NCBI RefSeq assembly: GCF_024713975.1
Contig: NC_091100.1
Span: 25,371,501-25,435,500 of the forward strand
Direction of reading: 5' to 3'
DNA: 64,000 bases
Source: Paralichthys olivaceus
Taxonomy: Eukaryota > Chordata > Actinopteri > Pleuronectiformes > Paralichthyidae
Under the pieces are notes generated by a model, which was given only the letters and a program-made list of their open reading frames with translations, was not told the origin of the DNA and did not search any database. Positions 52,125 through 64,000 of this stretch are shown here, piece by piece. The stretch's first letter is position 1. Each line of letters begins with the position of its first letter. Made by a program: the position numbers and the translations under genes.

Positions 52125-54689
52125 GTTTAAATGAATGAGAACATGACTAGGCTGCTCTTTACAGAGGAAACATTGGATCCAAAGTTGTGAAAGAATTCAT
52201 TACATGGATGGTATCTTTGTAAATTGAATAGATCAAATACAAGTATAAATATAGTTACATTTATACATAAAGATATATATCAAACACAACATTTACATTT
52301 ATTATAAATCAAATCAATCTCAAGTGATTTGATTTATTCACAATAACTCAACATGATGCCCATTTACATTTAAGGTATGTAATAATGTTGCATGGATATT
52401 TAATATGTAATTGAAATAAAGTCAGAATATTATTAAGGTCAAGAGAGACCGGGAACACTTGAGCATCATCAGGTATCAGATCTGACTATATATAATGAAA
52501 ACAATAACAGTGTAAAGAGTTATTGATTATTATTGATAACAGTATCAATTCATATAATAATGAATTAGTAATTAGTATGGTTGTTATTAATAATAATAAT
52601 ATTAATCATAACAGTTGTTCTCCTGCAGTTCTGGAGTCAGAGATATCTGCAATGAGAGAGAGAAAGAGAGAGAGGGACTATGGGAGAAAAAAAGAAATAT
52701 AGTTATTGACATGTATTAACATAAATAAATGAGTGTGGGGGGGCAGAGAGAAAGAGAGAAGGGGAGAAGTGCTCAGTGGATGATGGGAGTTCCTCCAGCA
52801 GTGTAGACCTATAGCAGATTAACTAAGTGATGGTTCAGGACTCACCTGATCCAGAACTAACTATAGGCTTTATCAAAACGTTTTTATTTTTTTATTATTA
52901 TCATTATTATTAATGAGGTTTACACAGCTCAATTAAAGCCATACTGCTAAATCAGATGATCAATTTGATCGTTCATCCAAACTATCAGCAACCTGTTGCA
53001 TTTCTCATCCCTCTGACACATGTGGAACCTCTGGGGTGGCTGCAGGTTAATGTCAATGTAAAAATCTCACAGAGTTCAAAGACCACTGCTTTTGATATGA
53101 TGGTCCACTGGAACATTAATATTATGAATTGAGCTCCTACTTTTCAACCTGAACCTGAAGTTCAGATTGGGGCTGCCACAGTCTGACCTACTTTAGAAAG
53201 CTGCAGTCAGTAGCTCCAGTCTATACATAGCAGCTTCTCCTTAGGTTACACCGCTATGTTGCATATGCTTGTGGTGGCACTACCCGAAGCCTGGCTGTGA
53301 AAGAGGCTGTTTAAAGTTAGACTGGTATATGGGACCAACATTGGTTATTTGGTGTAACTTGTCAAGTCAGTTAGTGAGGTCCACCTCAGGGAAGAAATCA
53401 AGGCTCTCTCCTCCCACCCACAACAATCCACGCTGGTACTTTTTGTTGTAATCTAAGAAGAAAAACTATTGTCATGCTCATGGAGAGGAAGTTGAGGTGG
53501 TGGAGTGATATATCTTTTACTTATTTATTGGACAGTATGATATTCTTTGCTGCAGTCTGCATGGTTCTTTGATGGGGACTGCTCTGGAGCAGCAGAGTTA
53601 GGCGTGGAGAGGAGGGTTCAGCAGAGACTGTTAAATGGGGAGTGAGCCTCACCCCCTCCATGAGCTGCTGATCAAACAGCAGAACACTTTCACTAGAAGA
53701 ATGATTCAGATCCGCTCTGCCAACAACCTTAGAGGAAGTCCCACCTCTTAATGACTTCATTTGCATATATTTTTGCATCAGTATAAATGAGCATTGGATC
53801 CATATCAGCCACAATTAATTATATATCTTATCAACACTCAACATGGCCCTAATCGTTCAGTGAAACCTCACATTGCTCAGGCAACGTCTCAGCTGGACTG
53901 AATTACTACGTTTATTTATATACATGCACTCAAAACAAATTTTATAGAACTTTTTCATAAATTCAATGAAAATGGTCATTTTTAATGAATTGTTTTTTAT
54001 CATGTTAAGTTAGTGTTAATAAATCAAAAACTTAAAAATGATTTGATTCAATAATATAAAACTTAAACATAAATATAAACACTAAACACACAATTTATTA
54101 AAAGAAATCCCTCTCAAGTCATATTAACTTAACATGATAGAAAACACTTCATTGATGTGACCCTTTACATTGAACTTATGTAAAACAGTTACATGGAAAT
54201 ATGTAATTGAAATACATAAAGTAAATAATCGTTTTTTGAGTACAGTGACATCGATGCTACTGATAAACATGTGGAATCAATATGTATCCTTTAATAATAA
54301 TAAGGATACACATTTATCTATCTGCTCTTTGGTTTTCCGACCCTCGAGATAACCCTCTGCTTACAGGGCTTTATATGCATGGTGATGTTGTCATAACTTG
54401 ACATGTTACGTAACAGACCTCTGCCTCTTCTGTGGGTTTATACATCTAATGTCCTGATAATATAGAGCTGTTTGCAGGGACCTGGGCCACCGGAGAAAAC
54501 CCTGAAAGGTTCACTTCATGTCCACTGTTTACACTGTGTAGGAGTTTAAATCAGCGAAGTGGAGCTAAGACTGACCCTCTCATGTTTTGGTCCTGACCCC
54601 AGAGGCCCAATGTAGTAACTAGATTTATTTCTAGTAGTTTTCATATCAGAGACCTCCATGTTTTTCTTTGTACTTCTATGTATAATGAA

Positions 54690-54906
54690 AAATTGTAAAT
54701 AATCTTAAACATGTATACTGTGTATACTTCACTTACATATCATGTTGATCTATATTGCAGGTGTATTTCTCCTTATGTTCATCTTTTACTTTTGTATTAT
54801 TTTTTAATTTGATTTATTTTGATAATGCTGCATGTTTTGCTCTGTGACTTTTGGAATTTCCAAATAAAGTATAAAGTAATAAAGTATTTCTGATTCTGAT
54901 TCTGAA
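54690..54906. mobile_element. LINE-like 3' tail
   Basis: Ends in aataaagtataaagtaataa and a (tgattc)n-type simple repeat, as CR1/Rex-like fish LINE tails do. No reverse transcriptase coding remains. Confidence 0.45.
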
Positions 54907-55204
54907 ATACAAATGTCACACAGAGAACCGGAGCATTTTAGTATGAGGGTTGCAAAAACATTATTTAGTAGTTCCATTCTCGTGATTAATTTTGTATGAG
55001 TCGGAAGATTACTTAATAATTGTTTGTATTAATCATTTCTTATTTTAAATATATAAAGAACAGATATTTCCCTGAAAATAAAAATGAAAGCTCATCACCA
55101 TTCTTAAAAAAAACAAGTTGATATTTTCATGTCTGGTAAAGTCAGGCATTTTTATTTCCCACATTTCTATTTTACACATTTTTATTTTCCACTATGAGGA
55201 CAAA

Positions 55205-55500
55205 AATATCCTCAGCCGTCGACACGTGGGCGCGCATGTGAGGCGGTCATGTGCGTTAAGCACAACAACAAACCCGTCCAGCCAATCACGTCGCTCCCCT
55301 GTGCTCAGGCGGTCTCGCGCTCGGCTGCTGCAGTCAGTGGACGATGAGCTCTGAGCGCGTGAGGACCGACATGCCCGAGGTCCCGTCCGGAGCTCCGGAG
55401 GTGTCCCGGAAAAGAGCCGCCGAGTCTGGACCGCTGCCCGAACATAGTCCGGAGAGGAAGAAAGCCTGCTGGGGCATCCTGACCAGCCAAGGTCGGTGCA
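55205..55500 (+). promoter_or_regulatory. CpG-rich promoter and first exon region of asb5-like gene
   Basis: GC-rich stretch with a CCAAT box in agccaatcacgtcg (55280) and many CpGs, overlapping candidate first exon 55344-55491. No TATA box is seen. Confidence 0.55.
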
Positions 55501-56020
55501 CTGCTGAGCTGTGGTGGTTCAAATCTCAGGCTAATGCTGCAGAGAACTACAGATCTGTGTTGAAAATAACAGTGTGGTGAAGTGACAGAGTCACTGAGGC
55601 CTCACACCAGTTGTCCTCCACATCATTGCAGCTCAGCCTGATTCTGACCAGCTTCACAGCAAACTTGAAAATTAGAAATAATCTCAAGATATCAACTCAA
55701 AAACAAAAAAAATCCACTCACGAGACAGCCTACATTGCTTTCTCTTTTTAACATGGGAGTTTTAAAAATGGTGGTGTCACATAAAGTGCTGAATGCATAT
55801 TTCGGGCTTGTTGTGCAACCCATCTGTTTGTTGTTGGCATTTAAACTATACTGTTTGTGATTCCAACCTTTGCTGGTTTTAATATATATTTTAATAGCGT
55901 ATATTTATTCATCTAATACTCTTTGTGATTCCATTCTGAGAGGCGCTGTTGAAATACATCATACTAACCCCTCTAATGTGATGAACTGCATCTCTTTGGG
56001 CGTCTGATGTCAGATGGTCC

Positions 56021-56054
<34 letters not shown>

Positions 56055-59000
56055 AATGATGATGTCCTCACATGTGGTAGAGCCATATATGGCTTGTGGA
56101 GGCAGTTCCTCCCTCATGTCGAACTGAAGGAGGATCATGATGGTGGATCTCGATCGTGGTGCCAGCTAATCATGATTTATGATTACAAATAGATGCTGAG
56201 ATAATATTATAGAAAAGAATGCCCTTAATGTCATCACACTATGACGCATTGCGAAATTACAGCAGCTACCACTGAAAGGTGCATTTAGTAAAAAATAAAT
56301 AAATTATAACAATATAAATAAACATGTTTACATGAAAAAAAACGTTAAAAACTATACAAAATAGTGCAAAAAGAGGTGCAAAAGGAGGTAGACAATCTGC
56401 CTACTCACATATACTACGATTATTACATAACACCTCTATCATTACAATTTCCATTGCTTTCCCTTCATCTCTGCCAGACTTTTTCTGTGTATAAATACTT
56501 TAAACATACATCTCTCCATTTATGTTAGACTCTGTCTTTTCACATGAATGTTGTAAACATTGTTATTTTGTTGACGTGCTCTGTTACACGCAGTATCTAC
56601 TGCACCCGAGAGCTATAGGGATCCCTCACATGTGGCTCTCTCTGAGGTTTCTACGTTTTGTTTCCGTCATAGGGTTTTTACCCTTGCTGAGGGTTAAGGG
56701 CAGAGCATGTCACACCTTGTTTAGCCCTATGAGACAAATTTGGATGGGTGATGGGCTATTTAATTAAATATTTATTGGTCGATTGATTGAAACTCAGCAG
56801 TGATCCCACAAACAGAAACGTATAGCTGGACAGGTTTTGTTATGACTGTCTCTGGAGAACAGGTGAACATTTCTTGCAGTGTTCTTCTTAATAAACACAT
56901 CACTTATTGGTGGATTATCAATAAACAATAATCTGTGAGGTGAAGTTGGAGGTCTTCACAGATCTTCATGTGTTGACCAGTAGAGTGACGGAGAAGGAAA
57001 AGTTAAAATACTCCCTATAATGATTAAAGTTTGATTTTGAATCAAAGTGTAGCTGTCTTAAGACTGCTATTATAAAACAGAATGCTACCACAGTACTATC
57101 ACAGTCCGTACTAACCCCTCAATATGAAAACTACAATACAGTAGGATTTAGTTTGATTAAAATATATGATCACAATGACAGGATCCTGTGTTACCTTTTT
57201 CCAATACCAAACCATTCCATCAGTCTATGTGCTGTACGTTTCTGCTGGTGTTTCTCTCCATCACTGCTGTGACGGCCTCCAGCTCACATGCTCAAATTAT
57301 TCATGAACATCAGAGAAGTGATGTGGGGGTGAGCAGGGGCAGAGGAGTGCATTGTATTGCAGTATCCATGTTGCAGTAATCTGTTCCTTTAAAAAGGTGT
57401 TCCATTATAATATTTTCAGACACAACCAATGCCAAATCAGGTGACATCGATGCTGGTGAGCAGCCACAACCATTGTGCTGCTCACCACCTTCCTCCCCCA
57501 CCACCTTCCTCCCCCACCACTGCTCAGATTGGTGAGATGAGATGAGCTTGGAAAGGCTGTAGCAGCGATTCTTAGATCATTGACCTTCTGCTGCCTTTTG
57601 AAGATCATAATAAAATCCTCCACGTCACGTTAATGTTGAAAATGTAGAAATAGAATAGAGACATTCCCTGTTATTGAAACACTTCAATATTTAGAGACAA
57701 GGAATTTTTTCCTGATGTAGATTTCAATCATTGATGGGATTATTAATGGGATTATTGATGGGATTAATACTTTCTCTTTGCATGTATTTGAGAATACAGT
57801 TTTTCTTTTGAATGTTTGTGAGTTGCACTTTTGCCTGAAACAATGAAAAATGTCAAATACAATTAGCATTAAATAAAATAGTATCTCATCGTTGGTCTTT
57901 TGTGAAAAGTCCATATTCTGGTTTCTGTCTGTCTACACATTCTCCAGTGTGTAATTAAGGTGAAAGGGATCTATTGGCAGAAATCTAATGTAGAATAATC
58001 CTCATGATGTTTTCACTAGTTCATTTCATCTAAATTGTATGAATTGTAGTTTTCTTTATATCACCACACTTCAATCCATATCTGTACCACATGTTCAAAC
58101 CTTCTTACTAGATGTTTCTTCAGTATGTAATGAGTTTTTAAACTCTAAATTCAATGTATTTATTTAGTCACTCACACTAAGTGCTTCGCAATGAATGTCT
58201 CATTCAGCTTTTCACAAACTGATGACTCAGCAGTGGAGGAGGGATTGATACCTCTTCTCACCGCTCTACGTCCTGAGCCATGCAGCCCCTTCACTTCTAT
58301 TAAGATGATTATTTAATGCATTACACATTAAAATCACAGACTCAAGATTTTAGTTGACTTAATCTACTGTAGGCAGTCGACTAAAACATTTTGATATTCA
58401 GTCAACTAAAGCAAAATAATTCAGATGGCTGAAACATGAGGGAAATGAGTGAAAATGACATTTCAGTCAAAAGGTTCTGACTGAAACTAAATCCAAATTG
58501 ACTGTCAAAATGAACACTGCTAGTTAGAAGTTATTTTTAGGACTTGCAGTGTTGTGTGTGTGCTGAAAGGTGATCTACACTCTGACAGACTCTACATAAG
58601 GACAAGGAAATTTGTGGAGGTCCTTTCACTTCTGTTTCTTGCAAGATGTCGTACACGTACCAGTGGCTGGATGTGCCATGGGGAGACGGAGATATGGGTA
58701 TGTTGCACTGTGTGTGTATTCTGGGTGGAGTCACTGGTGCCACAGCTGTTGAGAAGCAGCTCTAAATATAACTACAGAGAGCAATGCTACATATTCTGTT
58801 AACACATGTTTCTCCTTCATTTAAAATGAAATTAATTGAAGTATTCCTATTCAAAGCTACTCTATGTACAATGTACAGGATTTCATCATCACAAAATAAA
58901 AATCTGAAAATCCTGGTGAAAATGAATCCAGTCTGTGTGTTGCTGTCACCAGACCACACTGTCTGGCACATTCTACACTAACTGACCATTAGTCAAATAA

Positions 59001-62000
59001 TTGACGTAATAGCCCTATCAAGCCTGTTTAAGTCGGGGATGCTATCCTACCTCATTGGTAGCAGTAGCTGCAGCAGTGTTTTTTTTAAGTAATGTAAATA
59101 TGATTTTGCTGTTGTTCATCAATTGCACAAGAAAGGCAGTTAAATGCACCAAAACTAAACTTAAACGTCCCTATAGAGTCTTAATATGACTGTTGTGTCT
59201 TCATAATGATTCTGACTACATTAATTTATTATAGTCAAACGAGAGTTAGCCACCTGCATACTTTGCTCTCTATATCTGTTGAGATACTACCACTGGGAGT
59301 CAAGTGCAGGTGAACACTGATGAACCAGTATTATGAATGAAGCTCAATATTTCCCTTCAATGAAAAATGTCCCTATCTCTTGTCTCTGTGTTTCTGTTTG
59401 TCCAGGATCCTGGGCAGATCGCTCCCCTCTCCATGAAGCAGCTTCTCAGGGTCGACTGCTCGCTCTGCGCACTCTGCTGGCCCAGGTGACACACACACAC
59501 ACACAACCCCCATAACATACCCCACAACTGGGTATGTTATTATGTTTCTGTCCAGAAGTTAGAAACAATATTTACTGTGTCCGGCTTTGGAAACAGAATG
59601 ACATGGAATCGGATACAGCGCAATAAAATTTGAAACAAACTGAAGCCAGACTCAACAAAAACAACACACAAGATCCCAAACCTGTGGCCTTTATCGACCA
59701 GCTGAGCAATGCTAAACCTGCTACAAAAATGTAGCCTCTTTGTGTCTAAGTGACTGTGGAAACTTTCATGGCATTTTTCAGAGAGATGTTTAAGTCTTGA
59801 TCCCCGGTCGTTGTCCGCAGTTCCTCTGTGACACTTTGAAACAGCAAACAGATGAAGCAGTAAAATGCATTACATCACATCCAGTTAGACTCTGTTTCTC
59901 ATAACAAGAGCTGGAGAAGGCGTAAGCTCGTCCTTTTCACTTGCTGCTGAATCTGTAAATCAGGTCAATCCGGACCAAGCTCCTTTATCCTCTTTTTTTC
60001 TTGTTGGGGTGTTTTTGTAAAGAAATCACTGGATTTGCTGCAGTTCCACGTGAAGTCACCATATCTTTGCCAGTCAGCTCACAGAGGAAGTAACTCAGTG
60101 ATGCCACATGTACCTGAAACAGCATTGAGGGTCGATAAATCACATCAGATTTAAAAATTGTAAATCATTACCTATTGGCCTTAATTAAAAGTGGGATTGT
60201 CCAGGGTGCAGAGAGCTGCGTCCTGTGGAAAATCTGCAACAACCAATTAAAAAGCAGGTCCTGTTGTTTCCAAAAGTATCAGGACCATCATTTACTTACA
60301 ATCTGGCCGGTGCATCAACACAGGCCAAGAGAAGAATTAATTTCAAACAGACAGGTTTACAAAGGACACTGACCTAGTTTCATTATGATATAACAAACGA
60401 CACATCCATAAAAAAAGGCTGAACTGGCTCATATTGATAGCTGGGTTTTAGTCTTGTTGTTTTTTTGCTGATTGATTAAAAGAAGTTCATTTCACATTTG
60501 GTATTTTGATGGAAAGATTTGCTTTTGTTGCTTGTTGTTTGCAAAGTTTCATTTTGGAGCCTGGTGTCAAATTGGACAAATGTGGTTTGGCAATCAGATG
60601 AATTTGTAAAAGGGGAAGAGTGGCTCACTAATCCCATACTGCTAATGTTTGGGATCTATACTGTTATACCTCGTCTTTGGCTGCGATCATGGAGGTTCAG
60701 TTTATTATAAGAATTTGTAGATGTGTGAAACATGCTCATACTCCATTTACTCACAATTAATTCAAATCAGAAAGAATAACTGAAAGAAGTCAAACAGACA
60801 TATGGTCATAATACTTTGTGTTTTAGGGATATCACGCCAACATTGTCACTATTGATCATGTGACCCCTCTCCATGAAGCCTGCCTATCTGGACACTTGGC
60901 CTGTGTCAGAGCATTAATAAATGCTGGAGCTAATGTAAGTATTCTTCTTTTCACCACCACCAGTATTCTATGTGTGTGTGTGTGTGTTTGTGGGTGTGTG
61001 ACAGTGACTTAGCATTGCTCATGCATGTCTCCAGGTAAATGCTGCTACCATCGACAGCGTCACTCCCCTTTACAACTGTTGTGTTTCTGGGAATGTCGGC
61101 TGTATGGAACTACTGCTGCAGAACGGAGCACACACACACATGCCACACACACACTTCCCGTCAGCTCTGCACGAAGCCTGCAAGAGAGGTAAATACACGG
61201 GAACAGGAACTTCATATGCAGAATGTGACTGAACAGTTTTTTACCCAGCAAACACACAATATCCCATCACCAGATTTTGGTTGAATTTGGCTGATTACCA
61301 TGACTCATGTTCTTTCCTTGTAGTAGCATTTTCAACTTGAAACAGATCAGCTAATGGCTGCAACAACATTTATAATTCAGGTTGTGATAATGCTCAATAG
61401 AATGTCCAGCAGGGAGCAGTGTAATCTTTAAACGTCAATTCAAATACATTACTTAATCCCTGAGTGTTTGTGAATGTTTTATTATTGCCTGTGTGTGTAT
61501 GTGGGTGTGCTCACAGGTCGCAGCCAGTGTGTAGAGTCCCTGCTGACTCATGGGGCAGATCCAGACTATGAGGTGTCCCATCTGGGCTCTCCTCTCTACA
61601 TGAGCTGTCTGCACCAACACACAGCTTGCTCCAAGATTCTCCTGCACAGAGGTGGGTATCATTTACTGCAGCTTTCTGCCATTTCAGTCTGTGTTCGCTC
61701 CTGTGCTGTGGACAGCAGAGACGTGCACAGACATTTGGGGGGGCAGGGGATTGAGAGAAAAAGGGCACATCTCATAATTATTTATATAAAAAAATTAAAT
61801 AGTATAAGATTCTGCAACAGAGACAGGACATTCGGTCTCTGTCTCATCGATGCAGAGTCGTCCACGTGGCTAGGGTGACACCCCCCCGTGGACCTCTGTG
61901 GCAATCATGACCACTGGAGCCTCTCTGTGAAGATGCAGTGTTTCACAAAGAAGGATCCAGTCCCACTCTGTTCCACTTAAGCTCCGGTTAAGCTCTGTCT

Positions 62001-62432
62001 ATATCTTCTCCTCTCCTCTTGTCCTCTACAGGAGCCAATGTTAATGTAGGCAGAGGAGGAGACGGTCCTCTTCATGCAGCTGTCAGACAGGACGATGCTG
62101 ATCAGGTGTCACTGTTGCTCGACTATGGAGCTGATGTCAACCTCAGAGACAGCAACAATCAGCGAGCTCTGGAGTTAGCGCCCCAGGGTGGAAAAACACA
62201 GCAGCTGCTACAAGCATTTGAAGGTACCACAACGACATCGACTGAGGTGATTCTCAATACTGATGCGTACAAAAGTTGAAATTCAGGACTCTGTCTCTCT
62301 CCAGTTTCTCCCAGGAGCCTCTGCCAGGTGTGTCGTATCCAGATCAGGAATCTGATTGGTCGATCCAGACTGAAGCATCTCTCCTGCCTTCCTCTGCCCC
62401 CCCTGCTCACCCACTATCTGGAGCACACATAG
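55344..62432 (+). CDS. asb5: Ankyrin repeat and SOCS box protein, ASB5-like
   Basis: Substrate receptor of a Cullin-5/Elongin B-C ubiquitin ligase. Exons: first exon 55344-55491 (or alternative 58646-58697), then 59406-59485, 60827-60934, 61035-61188, 61517-61651, 62032-62223, 62305-62432; 314 aa (or 282). GSWADRSPLHEAASQGRLLA is almost the same as my memory of human ASB5, ahead of ASB9, 11 and 13. Six ankyrin repeats follow (TPLHEAC, TPLYNCC, SALHEAC, SPLYMSC, GPLHAAV), then a SOCS box with BC-box SLCQVCR and LPLPPLLTHYL near the C-terminus. Head-to-head pairing with spcs3 supports ASB5. The membrane-like N-terminal exon I recall from human ASB5 is not seen; both first exons here encode hydrophilic N-termini. 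Whether it is asb5a or asb5b is open. Confidence 0.85.
56017..56065. repeat. (GAT)n microsatellite
   Basis: Trinucleotide run in the first intron of the asb5-like gene; it creates a short poly-Asp open frame with no support as an exon. Confidence 0.9.
57941..58060 (+). repeat. Dispersed repeat 'ccagtgtgtaagatt', copy E (truncated)
   Basis: Only the 5' part is present: gtgaaagggatctattggca, gatgttttcactagttcatt, attgtatgaattgtagtttt. Confidence 0.85.
58646..58697 (+). CDS. asb5: Alternative first coding exon of the asb5-like gene
   Basis: It encodes MSYTYQWLDVPWGDGDM plus the first base of a Gly codon, then donor g|gtatgt. Like exon 55344-55491 it ends in phase 1, so both join exon 59406 to give G-SWADRS. 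The 52-nt length would shift the frame if included after the first exon, so the two must be mutually exclusive. ctacataagg, about 50 bases upstream, could be a TATA-like element; alternatively ttcttgcaag is an acceptor for a non-coding upstream exon. Confidence 0.65.
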
Positions 62433-63884
62433 AGAGCACACACACACACACACACACACACAACACAGCTACTTCTTTTTAAGATTTTAAATTTGTGTGT
62501 GCCACGCTCACATTACATGTCAACATATCATCTGCAGGAAGTTAACCATGAGTCGGCTCCTGCAACATCATTACTATCATCACACATTAAAACACAGTGA
62601 AGTTTTGATGTAGTGCACATTGTACTCTGATACACCTTACATTGTTGCCATAACTACCACAGTCTCTCTATTTTTATGTTCATTCAGTTTGACTTCATAA
62701 TTCCCAGTCAGATGATAGTCTGACATCTGTTCCAGATGTTTGGCTCTTTATATTGGCTAAACAGAAAATGTCATTTTGTGAATGCTGGAATGTTTTTTCC
62801 ATTGATAAGTGCTGGCCTTCAATTATCTGTAATTTCATGTAAATACCAGTAAATTATCCTTGACACAACCTCACTGGTCTGTTCAGCAAGCTCACTGCTG
62901 TGAACATCGAGGAGAATGACACTATTAGTTTGCTAAACTAGCTGAATGTATCTCAGTCTGTCATAAAGCTGTTTGTGTCCTGTGTCAACATTGTCAAATA
63001 GTAATTCATATCAAGGTTTTCATCATTGGTGGAGGAAGTATCCAGGTATTTTATTTAGTGTATAAAGTGTATTCCTTTACATGCAAGTCAAATGTAAGAA
63101 AATGTATGATAGTATAATCAGGAAAAAGTACTGAAAGTATTAAAAAATACACTGTGCAGAAGAAAGACCGATGTGACTGGTTTGCATCTGTAGTATATTG
63201 CTTCATTTGATTACCACTGCCCCTACATGAATGTGTAAGCAGCACTTACTGTATTGGTTCATTCATTGTTTGGTGTTTAAAAATGTCATTAGTGAAAATT
63301 CCCAAAGTGACACCTCCACAATGGTTTGTTTTGTCCAAATTGAAAAATAATTAAAACGTAATTGCTAATGTAATATATATATGTTTTGGTTTTTGGTTTG
63401 TTTTTTTTAAAGAAAAGCTGAATTTCCTCAAATTTCTGAATCTGGAAGTCTGAAATATTTGGCATTTGACAATTATCAAAACATTTGCTGATACATTTTC
63501 TGCCAATTGACCGATTGATCAATCACCTAATCATCTCAGGTGTACATGTATATACAGTATTGTTATGTAATCTATAATAAAGTATTCTATTTTAAAAACT
63601 GTTCAATTCATGAATGGTAATGTAAGGTGTTAGATAAAGGTAGTGCAGTAAAAAGGACACTTTCTCTCTGAAATGTGATAGATTACAAGTTTGATAAATT
63701 GGTACAAGTACCTCAACTCTGTTCTTCAGTACATGGACCATCATTACCAGTGTATACTGTGTGATATATTTAATATGAGCAAGCAATGTGTGATATAATT
63801 AAAAATAGACGCATTACCATAAAATGTCCCCTTAATATAAGCAAGTTTTGAAAGCTATAATGAACTGACTTTTTTTTCCTCACA
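62433..63884 (+). other. asb5-like 3' UTR and spacer
   Basis: A (CA)n run follows the stop codon (62438-62462). Possible polyadenylation signals are ATTAAA at 62586 and AATAAA at 63586. No gene was recognised. Confidence 0.5.
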
Positions 63885-64000
63885 ATGGAACTGCGAGCCA
63901 ACAACTGGGTCCCACGTAAGGCCTAAGTTGACAACGGACCAAAGACGATCAACCAGGTTCGTCAGGAAGCAGTTAAGGATTTGGGCGTTTTCATTCCACT
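63885..64000 (+). pseudogene. eif4g2 (DAP5)-like fragment with an in-frame stop, runs off window
   Basis: From 63888 the frame reads ELRANNWVPRKA, then TAA at 63924-63926, then VDNGPKTINQVRQEAVKDLG and VFIP to the edge. This is closely similar to the segment of the translation factor DAP5/eIF4G2 that contains WVPRKA and GPKTINQIRQDAVKDLGVFIP; at the stop the family has Phe. Upstream, tttttttcctcacaatgg resembles a splice acceptor that lacks the final ag, so this is either a 5'-truncated retrocopy or a decayed gene copy. A sequencing error in a real gene cannot be excluded. Confidence 0.7.

Larger units (their letters stand above)
50862..55200. other. Intergenic region between spcs3 and asb5
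   Basis: Divergent spacer. It holds two copies of a ~255-bp direct repeat (51110-51366, 51873-52124), purine-rich runs near 52645-52760 and a LINE-like tail (54690-54906) ending aataaagtatttctgattct. I see no gene; the ORFs of up to ~100 codons are AT-rich and unrecognised. Confidence 0.55.
55492..58645 (+). other. asb5-like first intron
   Basis: AT-rich and non-coding. It contains the (GAT)n run, a 17-bp tandem duplication of caccttcctcccccac near 57486-57519, and truncated repeat copy E (57941-58060). Confidence 0.55.

Noticed and set aside
56007-56192. Asp-rich short open frame
   Set aside because: Generated by the (GAT)n microsatellite in the asb5-like first intron; no splice support.

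Overview
The window is teleost fish nuclear DNA, most likely percomorph. It carries split vertebrate genes with GT-AG introns, dense (CA)n microsatellites, a decayed Tc1-like transposon and several short dispersed repeat families typical of fish. All gene models below were built by hand from splice signals, reading-frame continuity and remembered family sequences; no search was run.

Layout. (1) About 230-9581, minus strand: a single-pass membrane protein gene with a signal peptide, two Ig-like domains, a transmembrane segment, a CCCC palmitoylation-type motif and a proline-rich tail; its 3' end lies beyond the left edge. A CpG-rich block at 12.5-13.2 kb may be its promoter. (2) 13.2-19.5 kb: intergenic, repeats only. 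(3) 19576-26607, plus: a complete ten-exon syntaxin-3-like t-SNARE gene (285 aa). (4) 28.8-47.2 kb, plus: a CpG/CCAAT promoter followed by a complete 26-exon kdm2a gene (1332 aa; JmjC, CXXC, PHD, F-box, LRR). (5) 47561-47631, minus: a tRNA-Thr(CGT). (6) 48340-50861, minus: a complete spcs3 gene (180 aa, signal peptidase subunit) with an AT-AC U12-type intron. (7) 55344-62432, plus: an asb5-like ankyrin/SOCS-box gene with two frame-compatible candidate first exons. (8) 63885 to the right edge: an eif4g2 (DAP5)-like coding fragment with an in-frame stop, probably a pseudogene.

The genes do not form one pathway. spcs3 and asb5 lie head to head, as I recall them in human 4q34. stx3 and kdm2a are, in human, both on 11q12-q13, so the window appears to join two ancestral blocks near 47-48 kb.

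The most interesting items are the AT-AC intron of spcs3, the alternative first exons of asb5, the RG-rich plus poly-Asp exon of kdm2a, the Ig-like receptor whose two domains both lack the F-strand cysteine, and the stop-containing eif4g2 piece. I see no candidate for a wholly new system, and no CRISPR, phage or operon features, as expected for vertebrate DNA.
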